DNA of 12,106 nt from JACCYQ01 sp036675565 (GCA_036675565.1 JAKFER010000080.1:1-12106); one strand, 5' to 3'; positions 1 through 8,190 are shown, numbered from the stretch's first letter. The notes: generated by a model from the letters alone, not told the origin. Numbers and translations: made by a program.

Positions 1-3
1 CAC

Positions 4-37
4 AAAAAAACCTGCTTTTGAATAAGCAGGTTTTTTT
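4..37 (-). terminator. Intrinsic terminator of the outer-membrane protein gene, probably bidirectional
   Basis: Positions 4-17 and 24-37 form a perfect 14-bp inverted repeat around a 6-nt loop (18-23). The core is AACCTGCTT/AAGCAGGTT and both outer arms are A/T runs, so either strand shows a GC-containing stem followed by a T run. It lies 20 bp beyond the stop codon of the minus-strand gene ending at 58, so it most simply ends that transcript. The symmetry means it could also end a plus-strand transcript entering from the left of the window, which cannot be seen here. Confidence 0.9.
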
Positions 38-57
38 CAATATAATATCTCACGAAA

Positions 58-3000
58 TTAAAAATCAACACCCAATGCAAAATACCACATCGGCTTTCCT
101 TTAAAGAAACCATTCATTTCCCATGCTGCATCCACTCTTAAAAAATACCCCAATAAAGTACTGCGTGCACCAAATCCATAACCACCGGCAAAAGGTCCTA
201 TGCCGCCTGCTTTTATTTTAACACTTACGGGGTTGCCCGGATATACAACACCCGGGCGTTCAATTTTATCGTATTTGCCATTCCATGCAGCACCTAAGTC
301 GAAGAATTGAACAATCTGGAAATTGCGGATAAATGCATTATTGATTGGTTTGTTTAAGAATGTGCTGAATACCGGAACCCTGATCTCACTGTTAACAACA
401 ACCGCATTATTCCCATTGGCTACGTTTTGAGAAAAACCACGAAGATTTACAGCTAATGCCTGGTAGGCATAATCAATATCCGGATCAGGCTGCACGCCAT
501 CATTGAATTTGGGTGAAATCCATCCATCAACACCACCTAAATAATAAATCACTTTCTGGTTACCCCAGCTAAAATCCCCTGCACCTCTGGTTGCCCAAAT
601 AATATTTCGGTAAATGGGTAAATAGTGCCGTGCATCAAATCCAACATTAAATAATGTTCTTCCATCAGAAGTGCCCAGGTCACTGATCTGTGTAAACCAA
701 TCGAAAAACGCTTTATACCTTAATCCTTTCCAGATGTTGGTTGTAGGATTCAATGTATTATCATGAACATATTCCAGTCCTAACTGGCCATATGTCTTTT
801 TGAAATCCGGAATGGTTGCGGTAAGCGGATCGAGTGAAAGAACTACTGTTCTGTCATAACGGGGACCGATAGTTGCTCTCACGCTGCGTACGCGGTCAAT
901 CGGGTATTTTAATTTTGCCAGGTAATAACTGGAATGCAGTTTGCCGGGAAGGTTACCCACATTGGTTCCTAACAAAACATCCTGGCTGCTGCGATAATAA
1001 GTTGCACCCCAATCCAGTCTTTTACGCTGGTTGGTGAACTCAAAGAATACATCATTGTCTTTCAGGTTTGTTGCCAACCTGAAACCACCCACGATCTTGA
1101 AATCTTCCATCAAATCACTGGTTCCCATTCTAACCAAACCATTCAGGTCGTTGCCATTGGCAGGTTGAATAGGTCCAGAGCCTCCTGTATACGGCATGTA
1201 TTTATTAATGACAAAAGTGGTATTGTTTAAACCCGCAACCACATAATCTGTAAAGAATTTACGCGGCCGGTACTCATATAATTTTGCCGTGCTTAAAACG
1301 GTTTCTTCCGGTACAATTTCTTCCGCTTCAAATACCTGGCCTAAACGACTGCTGTCAGGCTTTTCATCCATAAATTCATTTTGGAAGAAGTCAGCCTGTT
1401 TTTGCGTTGTATCTGTTCCGGATGGTTGCGGGGTGCTTGTTGCTTGTGATAAAATTCTTTCTTCTTGTACCTTTTTCCTGAATTCCGTTGGCCTGGCTGT
1501 AATATTCCGGCGACGAAGTGTGTTTTCGTCTACCCGTAAGCGATAAAGAAATTTATAATCCCCTTGTTTAATCACTTCACTAACCTGTTGATTATCTCCG
1601 GCTGTACGTGTTTCTAACAAACCTGATTGATAATTGGTCAGGGGAAATACATAAGATGAATCGTTGGTAACAGAAACAAACCCAACAGAATCAACATCCG
1701 TTTTCTGCCATTCTTTCAATAAACTGTCAACATCTTCCTGGGGTGGGTTACGCATCACCTCATCCCCAATAAAAACCAGCGTATCAAGGCCTGCTCTTTC
1801 CGTAGTAAAAAATCCTGCATACCGGTTATTGATACCATTTTCATCACTTACAAATGTGAAATGCGAAGTATTGTATTGAGACGGATAACGGGCATTGCCA
1901 AATTTTACATTCGTGAGTTTGGAAATTTGTTTGAATTCAGATTTGTTCCAGTTATCAACCAAAAAAACATTGAAATGTGGCGATAAAGAAGCCGTGTCGC
2001 CGCCAGCAGCAGTAGCAGATGGCCTGTTGCTGGAATAAATGATTCCTGTTTTATTTGGAAAGGCCACAAAAGAAGCGTCCAGGTCATCATAAATATCATT
2101 GGTTACCTGTTCCACCGTTTGCCGATCTATTTTATAAACAAAAAGATCTGACTGCCCACTTTTCACTGCGCTGAATAAAAGGGTGTTTTCATCCAGCATA
2201 TACTTCATATCCTGCACCTGGTCAAATTGGGTGATCTCCTGTTTGTTGAATTTTACCCGGTTTAAGACATCGTAAACAAAAAATTTAATTTTTCCTTCTT
2301 CACTGTATAAAACAGCCAGCCTGGTTCCTTTTCCATCCCATGCAAGAATGGGGTAATTGGGATTTTTTTCATCCTCCCTTGTACGGGCGCCAAACTTGAG
2401 CAGCACTTTGCGGTCAACGAAATTTTCATTTAAAACCACACTGTATTTGCCGCCTTTGAATTCAACCACTGCATATGTAAAACTGCGTGGTGTTGGATTG
2501 GCATTAAAGCGGATAAAATCTTTCTTAATGATTTCTTCTGTCACCGAAAGTTGTCCTTTGGGAACAATGCGACGACCACGGATATCTTTAAAATATTTTT
2601 GTGATTCATCCGTCATAAAATCAGCCAGAACTTCTTTGAATTTTTTTTGTGCCACTTTTTGTGAGGCGGTGTTCAGGTTGCGATAAATTCTACTGAGATA
2701 TAAAAGGTAGGTGGTTTTACTTTCACCATAGCGGTTTCCGAAATAGTACCAGAATGCATGACCTGCCAGTAATGGTTTTTCGAAAGCCAATTGATAAAAA
2801 TTATTATAATTACCACTTAGCAATGCTGATTTCAGGTCATTGTCCAATTCGGGGCTCCAACGGGTAGCAGCATACGAAACAAATCCATCGGTCAGCCATT
2901 TAGGCAAATCGAGCAGTGCCTGGTTAGCCGCAAATTCTCCCAGGTCATCACCAAAAAGAACATTATCAACCAGGATCCTTGCAATACCCTCGCGAACCTG

Positions 3001-3414
3001 TTTTAAAAGATTAGCATGGTTGCCATCAAAGAAAACCAGCATTTTATTATTTACCAGTTTGGTAGTGCCACCGGTATTTTGCCAGTCAATACCAATACCG
3101 ATATTGGATTGTTGAAATTCATCGAAATTATTATACACCACGATGTTTGCGCGGCGTTGCAAACCATATTCAACAAATTCTTCAAGCCCGGCTAATTCCT
3201 GCTCGGCTACCTGCGCTACATATTTGCCGAGCGCCAATCCGTCCTGGCTGAAATAAGTATTGAAATTATCTGTTTGATAAAATTTCCAATTAAACTTTTG
3301 ATACTGAACACGATTTTTTCCAAATTCCACTGCGTTTACCTGGGCATGAACTGGTGAACCCGCAAATATGAACATGGCGGGCAAGCAGGCAAAAAAGGCT
3401 ATGACTTTCTTCAT
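58..3414 (-). CDS. Large outer-membrane protein: degenerate peptidase-MA-like region, TolB/WD40-like propeller and Omp85-type barrel
   Basis: This 1118-residue protein starts at ATG with a signal peptide (residues 1-24, cleavage after VHA). Residues about 40-280 resemble the peptidase-MA-like region of Bacteroidota surface proteins, including LPKWLTDGFVSY at 170-181. The expected HExxH zinc motif is not seen: the helix before it reads REGIA at 141-145, so peptidase activity is doubtful. Residues about 310-545 carry repeated strands typical of TolB/WD40-like propellers, e.g. DGKGTRLAVLY at 360-370 and TGIIYSSNRPS at 456-466. A polar, Ser/Thr/Glu-rich linker (about 645-710) leads to a beta barrel (about 770-1118). 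The barrel contains LRGF at 991-994, matching the xRGF signature of Omp85/BamA proteins, and the protein ends in an aromatic residue (ALGVDF), as outer-membrane barrels do. The architecture is known in the phylum but its function is not; a role in surface binding, assembly or transport is inference. It appears monocistronic, with its own terminator. Confidence 0.85.
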   Translation of the reverse strand: MKKVIAFFACLPAMFIFAGSPVHAQVNAVEFGKNRVQYQKFNWKFYQTDNFNTYFSQDGLALGKYVAQVAEQELAGLEEFVEYGLQRRANIVVYNNFDEFQQSNIGIGIDWQNTGGTTKLVNNKMLVFFDGNHANLLKQVREGIARILVDNVLFGDDLGEFAANQALLDLPKWLTDGFVSYAATRWSPELDNDLKSALLSGNYNNFYQLAFEKPLLAGHAFWYYFGNRYGESKTTYLLYLSRIYRNLNTASQKVAQKKFKEVLADFMTDESQKYFKDIRGRRIVPKGQLSVTEEIIKKDFIRFNANPTPRSFTYAVVEFKGGKYSVVLNENFVDRKVLLKFGARTREDEKNPNYPILAWDGKGTRLAVLYSEEGKIKFFVYDVLNRVKFNKQEITQFDQVQDMKYMLDENTLLFSAVKSGQSDLFVYKIDRQTVEQVTNDIYDDLDASFVAFPNKTGIIYSSNRPSATAAGGDTASLSPHFNVFLVDNWNKSEFKQISKLTNVKFGNARYPSQYNTSHFTFVSDENGINNRYAGFFTTERAGLDTLVFIGDEVMRNPPQEDVDSLLKEWQKTDVDSVGFVSVTNDSSYVFPLTNYQSGLLETRTAGDNQQVSEVIKQGDYKFLYRLRVDENTLRRRNITARPTEFRKKVQEERILSQATSTPQPSGTDTTQKQADFFQNEFMDEKPDSSRLGQVFEAEEIVPEETVLSTAKLYEYRPRKFFTDYVVAGLNNTTFVINKYMPYTGGSGPIQPANGNDLNGLVRMGTSDLMEDFKIVGGFRLATNLKDNDVFFEFTNQRKRLDWGATYYRSSQDVLLGTNVGNLPGKLHSSYYLAKLKYPIDRVRSVRATIGPRYDRTVVLSLDPLTATIPDFKKTYGQLGLEYVHDNTLNPTTNIWKGLRYKAFFDWFTQISDLGTSDGRTLFNVGFDARHYLPIYRNIIWATRGAGDFSWGNQKVIYYLGGVDGWISPKFNDGVQPDPDIDYAYQALAVNLRGFSQNVANGNNAVVVNSEIRVPVFSTFLNKPINNAFIRNFQIVQFFDLGAAWNGKYDKIERPGVVYPGNPVSVKIKAGGIGPFAGGYGFGARSTLLGYFLRVDAAWEMNGFFKGKPMWYFALGVDF

Positions 3415-3492
3415 AAAAAACTATTACTGTTACGTAGATCCTAAACGTTTTAAAATACTAATGGTTGCCGTTAATGTTGGTTTTCTGCTGCA

Positions 3493-3500
3493 CAAATGTA
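3493..3500 (-). promoter_or_regulatory. Candidate -7 promoter element for the outer-membrane protein gene
   Basis: Read on the minus strand this is TACATTTG, an exact match to the Bacteroidetes -7 consensus TAnnTTTG, 79 nt before the ATG at 3414. No good -33 TTTG is found at the usual spacing (the nearest ATTG, at 3527-3530, is too far), so the call rests on one half-site in the 226-bp divergent region. Confidence 0.35.
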
Positions 3501-3640
3501 TTGCTTATATGTCCGATTTTAAGAAACAATACATGAGAAAAACGGGTTCTCCCAACCTTTGTTTGCCGGAGTATTTATCTTTAGCAGTCAAAATTGGTTG
3601 GCGATCATTATTTCTGGTTCTAAAATACAAAAAACAGTCC

Positions 3641-4282
3641 ATGATAAGTGTAAAGGCTTTTACTTTTAACCCGGTGCAGGAGAATACCTATGTACTTTAT
3701 AACGAACGCAATGAATGCTGCATTATTGACCCCGGATGCTATTTCGAAGAAGAACGTAATATTTTAACGCAATTTATAGAAACCCAAAAGCTAAAACCGG
3801 TTTTATTGCTGAATACGCACTGCCACCTGGATCATATTTTTGGTAACCGCTTTGTTCATGAAAAATGGAAGCTGGATCTTCATTTACATCCAAATGAAGA
3901 GGTCATTTTGCAATTTGGTCCGCAATCAGGCAAAATGTATAATCTTCCTTTTGATAATTATGATGGCCCATTGCAATTTATTACGCCGGGCAAAAGTATT
4001 TTTTTGGGTGATGATGAATTGAAAGTTTTATTTACGCCTGGTCATTCGCCCGGCAGTGTTTCCTTTTATGCTGAAAAAGAAAAGTTTGTCATTGGGGGCG
4101 ATGTGCTTTTCCAGGGGAGCATCGGTCGCACCGATTTGCCGGGTGGTGATTTTGATACGCTGGCTGAAAGCATCCGAAAAGAATTATATGTATTGCCTGA
4201 TGATGTTATCGTTTACAATGGACATGGACCTGAAACTACTATCGGTACTGAAAAGAGAACCAACCCTTTTGTAAGAGCTTAA
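3641..4282 (+). CDS. Metallo-beta-lactamase-fold hydrolase, glyoxalase II-like
   Basis: This is a 213-residue soluble MBL-fold protein. The metal-binding set is complete: THCHLDH at 59-65 (HxHxDH motif), the third-site histidine H135 in TPGHSPGS, the bridging aspartate D154 in GGDVLF and the last histidine H195 in NGHGPET. GSIGRTDLPGGD at 159-170 and the short length match the YcbL/glyoxalase II-like subgroup. Members hydrolyse thioesters or related small molecules; the substrate here is unknown. The reading frame is open back to 3368, but that would overlap the divergent gene and add 91 residues with no family match. ATG 3641 starts directly at the first beta strand (MISVKAFTF) and gives the usual family length. 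There is no clear Shine-Dalgarno sequence. The stop lies 5 bp from the stop of the convergent flippase gene. Confidence 0.9.
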   Translation: MISVKAFTFNPVQENTYVLYNERNECCIIDPGCYFEEERNILTQFIETQKLKPVLLLNTHCHLDHIFGNRFVHEKWKLDLHLHPNEEVILQFGPQSGKMYNLPFDNYDGPLQFITPGKSIFLGDDELKVLFTPGHSPGSVSFYAEKEKFVIGGDVLFQGSIGRTDLPGGDFDTLAESIRKELYVLPDDVIVYNGHGPETTIGTEKRTNPFVRA

Positions 4283-4287
4283 TGAAA

Positions 4288-5778
4288 TTAAAAATACCTG
4301 CTCACATAAGGTAAACGGGCAAACTCTTTTTTCTCAACTTTCAGTATCAGCAAACCAAACAAACCAATCAGGATGACTGCTGCCCCGCGGCCTGGCCATT
4401 CACCCAGATCCATCATCAGGAATAACCGGTGAATAAAATACAGCAAAACCACTATAACGATATAGCTTAATAGTTTTTTCCATGCATAAGGAACGGGATA
4501 ATGTTTTTGCCCCCATGCATAGGAAATAACCATCATAGTTCCATAACATACAATGGTTGCCCAGGCGCAGGCCATATAACCAATGATGGGAATAAAGAAA
4601 TAGTTAATCGCGATAGTTATCACTACTCCAATCAAAGTAATGTAAGCTCCTACTAAAGTTTTTTGGGTGATCTTATACCAAATGGAAAGATTATAATATA
4701 TCCCCAGGAAAAGATTGGCCAACAGCAGGATAGGAACCACTTTTAACCCGGTCCAGTAAATGGGTTTGCTTAAAAAATATTTCCAGATATCCAGGAATAA
4801 TGCCACCAAAAGGAACATAAAACAAATGACGATCACAAAAAATTTCATCACCCTTGCATAAATTCTTTGAGGATTTTCGCCCGATGCCTGTTTAAAGAAA
4901 AATGGTTCGGCACCCATTCTGAATGCCTGGATAAAAATGGTGATGAGGATAGATAATTTATAACAACCACTGTAAATCGCAATCTCTGTAGTTGGCGAAT
5001 CAGCTGTTGACCACCAACCCAGCATGATCCTGTCAAAAGTTTCATTTACCATGCCACCGAAACCAACAATAACTAACGGCAGGGAATAGGCCATGATCTC
5101 CTTCCACAATCTTGCATTGAATTTCCATTGAAAGCTGAAAAATTCTTTAGACAAAAAAAGAAAGGTTGCTGCGGCCTGGATCAGGTTTGCGATGATCACA
5201 TAGCTGACACCCATTTTTTCGTCATAAATCAGGTGCAAAAAACTATTGGGGTCTTCTGCAACCAATCGCGGCATAATAGAAAGAAAGAAAACCGTGAAAC
5301 CGATATTGATTAAGACGCTGGCAGTTCGAATGGCAGCAAATTTGATAGGTTTACCCTGGTGTCTTAATTTGGCGAAAGCAACGGAGGATAAAGCATCAAA
5401 TGCGATGATCAATGCACACCAGGTAATATATTCCGGGTGATCTTCGAGTGAAATAATATTTGCAAAGAACTGCCTGGATAAAATAAGCAGGATGGTTAAA
5501 CTAATGGTACTGATGATCAATGAAACAGTAATCGTATTGTAAACATCCTTTTCATCTCCATGTTTTTGTATAAACCGGAAATAGGCTGTTTCCAGGCCGT
5601 AAGTAAATATGATGTTGAAGAAGGGAATCAACGCATACACCAGGTTCATACTTCCATAGTCGGTCACAATAAGTGCTGCCGTCAGGTAAGGTGTAAGCAG
5701 GTAATTAAGAAACCGCGGCGCAATGGAACCAAATCCATACCACATTGTTTGTCCGGCCAGTTGTTTTATTCCGCTCAA
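4288..5778 (-). CDS. Polysaccharide/oligosaccharide flippase (Wzx-like, MOP superfamily), TTG start
   Basis: This 496-residue integral membrane protein has about 12-14 hydrophobic segments, e.g. at 83-100, 150-169, 192-210, 233-248, 312-330, 345-362, 376-398, 437-454 and 466-480. The N-terminus (IKQLAGQTMWYGFGS, then PRFLNYLLTPYLT) and the MVNETFDRIMLG segment at 243-254 are typical of Bacteroidota polysaccharide biosynthesis/flippase proteins. The family moves lipid-linked sugar units across the inner membrane; the sugar cannot be told from sequence, and no glycosyltransferase genes lie nearby. The start codon is TTG at 5776-5778. An in-frame stop three codons upstream excludes a longer form, and the first ATG, codon 12, would remove the conserved LAGQT start. 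The gene follows the di-haem protein gene on the same strand after 93 bp and may have its own promoter. Confidence 0.88.
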   Translation of the reverse strand: MSGIKQLAGQTMWYGFGSIAPRFLNYLLTPYLTAALIVTDYGSMNLVYALIPFFNIIFTYGLETAYFRFIQKHGDEKDVYNTITVSLIISTISLTILLILSRQFFANIISLEDHPEYITWCALIIAFDALSSVAFAKLRHQGKPIKFAAIRTASVLINIGFTVFFLSIMPRLVAEDPNSFLHLIYDEKMGVSYVIIANLIQAAATFLFLSKEFFSFQWKFNARLWKEIMAYSLPLVIVGFGGMVNETFDRIMLGWWSTADSPTTEIAIYSGCYKLSILITIFIQAFRMGAEPFFFKQASGENPQRIYARVMKFFVIVICFMFLLVALFLDIWKYFLSKPIYWTGLKVVPILLLANLFLGIYYNLSIWYKITQKTLVGAYITLIGVVITIAINYFFIPIIGYMACAWATIVCYGTMMVISYAWGQKHYPVPYAWKKLLSYIVIVVLLYFIHRLFLMMDLGEWPGRGAAVILIGLFGLLILKVEKKEFARLPYVSRYF

Positions 5779-5799
5779 AAGGTTTTAATTATTTGCAAA

Positions 5800-5807
5800 C
5801 AAAAATA
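5800..5807 (-). promoter_or_regulatory. Candidate -7 element for the flippase gene
   Basis: On the minus strand this reads TATTTTTG, an exact TAnnTTTG match, 22 nt before the TTG start. A -33 TTTG at normal spacing is missing, so support is limited. A TTGACTA direct repeat (5824-5830 and 5832-5838) sits just upstream on the template and could be an operator, but it may be chance in AT-rich DNA. Confidence 0.3.
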
Positions 5808-5871
5808 ACTGTATGCATTTGATTTGACTAATTGACTACAATATCCTGGATAAAATAAGGGGATAAATATT

Positions 5872-6924
5872 TTATAATGGAGGTTGCGCAAAGCGTTCAT
5901 CTTTTAAAAAAGTAGAATCCGTTAATGTTTTTAAGAATTCAACCAGGTCAAAAACTTCCGCATTATTTAAACTGATACTATTTGTCAATAACGGATCTAA
6001 TGTGGGTGTAAATGGAATGGAGCGATAATGTTCTATACTTTGTTCCATACTGTAAAAACGGCCATCATGCATATAGGGAAATGTAACAGCCACATTTCTT
6101 AATGATGGCACTTTGAATTTGTATGCATCATTGGGGTTTTGGGTGATGCTCATTCTTCCCTTATCATTTAATTGCGGATTTGGAATCAATCCTGTATTGC
6201 GGTAGGAAAGATCCGTGAATAAAGGGGGTGCATGACAGGTAGCACATTTTGATAAAAAAATGGCTTCACCTCTTTGTTCGGATGCATTATAATTTTCCAG
6301 ACCTTTTTTTACCTTATCATATTTGGCATTGGCAGAAATAAGGGTTCCGGTAAATTGCGCTATGGCTTTCAACATTCGCTGGCTGTTAATTTCATCATCT
6401 CCAAAAGCATCCCGAAACATCTGGCGGTAGCGTGCATCATTTTTTAATTTATTAACGACATCCGTAATATTTTCGGCCATTTCATTGGGCGCAGTAATCG
6501 GTGCAAGCGGTTGTACTTCCAGGTTATTGATGCCGCCATCATGATGAAATTCCGTATGCCAGGCCAGGTTCCATAATCCCGGTGCATTGCGTGTGGTAAA
6601 TGAATTATTAAAGCCATGACTAAAATTATGATCAAAAGTAGCAAAGGCAGCAAACTGCTGGTGGCAGGAGGAGCAGGGAATATTCCCATCTTTTGAAAGA
6701 ATACCATCATAAAATAATCTCCTCCCCAATGCAATGCCTTCTTCCGTTAATGGGTTGTTGCTGAAATTAATTGCAGGTTGCGGAAAACCATCCGGCACCT
6801 GGAAATTTACATATGTCGGATTGTAATTGGTACCGGCATCTTTCTTACTGCAACTTCCAATACTGTATGAAAGAAAGATTACTGTGGCAAATAGAAAAGT
6901 GATATAGGGCAATCCTTTACCCAT
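5872..6924 (-). CDS. Di-haem cytochrome c peroxidase/MauG-family lipoprotein, MbnH-like
   Basis: This 350-residue exported protein has a hydrophobic N-terminus and lipobox-like IGSC at 22-25, suggesting lipid attachment at C25. It carries two c-type haem motifs, CSSCH at 84-88 and CATCH at 227-231. Other family marks are GRRLFYDGILS (68-78), RNAPGLWN (112-119), FHHDGGINNLEVQPLAPI (126-143), NEM (147-149) and MHDGRF (285-290), whose methionine or histidine is a likely distal ligand or active-site residue. Classical members reduce hydrogen peroxide; MauG and MbnH instead use peroxide to oxidise residues of a partner protein. The gene begins 2 bp after the stop of the MbnP-like gene, which fits translational coupling. 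This makes an MbnH-type role, oxidising a tryptophan in the partner to kynurenine, the best hypothesis. A plain cytochrome c peroxidase acting in peroxide removal is the alternative. The length is normal for the family. Confidence 0.9.
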   Translation of the reverse strand: MGKGLPYITFLFATVIFLSYSIGSCSKKDAGTNYNPTYVNFQVPDGFPQPAINFSNNPLTEEGIALGRRLFYDGILSKDGNIPCSSCHQQFAAFATFDHNFSHGFNNSFTTRNAPGLWNLAWHTEFHHDGGINNLEVQPLAPITAPNEMAENITDVVNKLKNDARYRQMFRDAFGDDEINSQRMLKAIAQFTGTLISANAKYDKVKKGLENYNASEQRGEAIFLSKCATCHAPPLFTDLSYRNTGLIPNPQLNDKGRMSITQNPNDAYKFKVPSLRNVAVTFPYMHDGRFYSMEQSIEHYRSIPFTPTLDPLLTNSISLNNAEVFDLVEFLKTLTDSTFLKDERFAQPPL

Positions 6925-6926
6925 GT

Positions 6927-7697
6927 TTAATTGTTTTCAATTTGGGTGATTGTAAACATACCGGAGTAATTAGCAGCATACTGCGTTGCCAGGTTCCCGG
7001 GCATGACGCAAGCCGGATTCATTGCTATAGGTAGGTCATGAATATGCTTAAACCATTTATTGATATCTGCGGAAATAAGAATCGATACGGCTTTATCATT
7101 TTTTATTTCGATGGATTGCGAAAAGGGAAGCACAATTCTTTTTACCACGTTATCAGTTCCTTTAAAACCGCCAATATGATATTCAATCTCATTATTTATC
7201 AAAGTTGAAAAAGAAGATTGCCCTTCCAGTTTGGCCATAATATAGCCACTGTTCCAGGTCCAGAACATATCGTTTGCGGGGTCCAATGCCCCGGTTTGCG
7301 CACCACTCACATTTCGAATGCTGTCAACTCCCAATAAAAATGAAACGGCATTATAACTTCCGGTTTCAGTATTGAATGAAATTTTTTTGGAGGATGCCTG
7401 GCCTTCATCAACTAAAAAATAATTTGCATCTTCTGTAGAATGACTGCCGGCAGATGTATTTTCCAGCCGGATCTTGGAAATATAATATTTAAATTTTGTA
7501 ACTGTATAATCTTCACCTAACGGGTTGGTGTAGGTGTTTCCGTAAATCAACGACTGACCAGCAACCTGGTGTGAAAAATTTAAATCGACAGCAACCTTTT
7601 GTTTTAATATTAAATCAGTTTCCCGCTGGCAGGAACTAAACATAAACAGAATCGCAACAAGTAATGGAACCGGGGTTTTAAGCAGCACACGTTTCAT
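6927..7697 (-). CDS. MbnP-like putative copper-binding lipoprotein
   Basis: This 256-residue lipoprotein has a hydrophobic signal ending in FSSC, with C23 as the likely lipidated residue. The body resembles the MbnP-like family: NYFLVDEG at 92-99, the block GVDSIRNVSGAQTGALDPAN at 123-142, then MFWTWNSGYIMAKLEG at 144-159. Possible metal ligands include H43, H174, H218, H220 and M226. W146, W148 and W215 are the tryptophans a partner di-haem enzyme could oxidise. In methanotrophs, MbnP binds copper after MbnH converts a tryptophan to kynurenine; here that is inferred from the family and the adjacent di-haem gene (2 bp downstream). It lies 36 bp after arfB on the same strand, so arfB-mbnP-mbnH could be one transcript. 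No methanobactin genes are present in the window, so its physiological role is open. Confidence 0.85.
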   Translation of the reverse strand: MKRVLLKTPVPLLVAILFMFSSCQRETDLILKQKVAVDLNFSHQVAGQSLIYGNTYTNPLGEDYTVTKFKYYISKIRLENTSAGSHSTEDANYFLVDEGQASSKKISFNTETGSYNAVSFLLGVDSIRNVSGAQTGALDPANDMFWTWNSGYIMAKLEGQSSFSTLINNEIEYHIGGFKGTDNVVKRIVLPFSQSIEIKNDKAVSILISADINKWFKHIHDLPIAMNPACVMPGNLATQYAANYSGMFTITQIENN

Positions 7698-7733
7698 GGG
7701 TTTCTAAACTACAAATTAAGCAGCAGAAATTTA

Positions 7734-8138
7734 TTAATAATCCCCAGGCTTCAGGCGTTTTCGTAAATTTTTAACTTCTGCATTTTTCTTTTTGGCCTGG
7801 ATGCGGTTTTCTTTTACCTGTTTGCCCGGCTTGGTGGCTATGCGGATCTTTTTCTTTTTTAAAGCATCGATAACCAGTTGATGCATTTTTAAGACAACTT
7901 CTTCTTTGTTGCTTAACTGGGAACGATGAACCTGCGATTTTACAACCAATTCACCTTCTGCATTGATACGATTACGCAGCTTTTCCATGATTTGTTCTTT
8001 TTGCTGGTTCGTAAAAAAAGCTGAATCAACCACTTTCCAACTACCTGTAACGGCTGTTTCTACTTTGTTTACATTCTGACCACCCTTACCTCCGCTGCGT
8101 GCTGTTTGAAAACTTATTTCTTTCTCCAGTTCATACAT
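7734..8138 (-). CDS. arfB: Release-factor-like peptidyl-tRNA hydrolase for ribosome rescue (ArfB/YaeJ type)
   Basis: This 134-residue protein is a single release-factor catalytic domain. The core SGGKGGQNVNKVETAV (15-30) contains the universal GGQ at 19-21, whose glutamine helps hydrolyse peptidyl-tRNA. SQVHRSQLSNKEE (68-80) is also typical. The lysine/arginine-rich C-terminus (about 94-131) matches the tail that ArfB places in the empty mRNA channel of stalled ribosomes. There is no codon-recognition domain, which separates it from RF1 and RF2. The protein should be cytosolic and release peptides from ribosomes stalled without a stop codon. It is the promoter-proximal gene before the mbnP/mbnH-like pair, although nothing functional links them. 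Its upstream region overlaps the duplicated dtd segment. Confidence 0.92.
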   Translation of the reverse strand: MYELEKEISFQTARSGGKGGQNVNKVETAVTGSWKVVDSAFFTNQQKEQIMEKLRNRINAEGELVVKSQVHRSQLSNKEEVVLKMHQLVIDALKKKKIRIATKPGKQVKENRIQAKKKNAEVKNLRKRLKPGDY

Positions 8139-8158
8139 AATATATCCACTTTGGATGG

Positions 8159-8190
8159 CAAAATTAAGTTCATTATGGTTACCTGGTCAA
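8159..8190 (-). promoter_or_regulatory. Candidate Bacteroidetes-type promoter of arfB
   Basis: On the minus strand 8159-8166 reads TAATTTTG, an exact TAnnTTTG match, and 8188-8190 gives a TTG -33 half-site (context GGTTGACC) 21 bp upstream. The -7 element is 21 bp from the ATG at 8138. Part of this promoter, including the -33 site, lies in the segment similar to the region upstream of intact dtd. Confidence 0.42.

Noticed and set aside
141..148. Possible CRISPR or tandem repeats anywhere in the window
   Set aside because: No regularly spaced repeats were found on reading through; the only long repeat is the dtd duplication.
2357..2686. 109-codon plus-strand frame inside the outer-membrane protein gene
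   Set aside because: It is a shadow of the real gene with no recognisable protein features; several similar frames in this gene were rejected for the same reason.
3368..3640. In-frame N-terminal extension of the MBL-fold hydrolase by 91 codons
   Set aside because: It overlaps the start of the divergent outer-membrane gene, has no family similarity or signal peptide, and would make the protein far longer than its family; ATG 3641 fits exactly.
5842..5852. TATCC-T-GGATA palindrome between the di-haem gene and the flippase gene
   Set aside because: The arms are only 5 bp with a 1-nt centre, too tight for a hairpin and without a T run; it is not convincing as terminator or operator.
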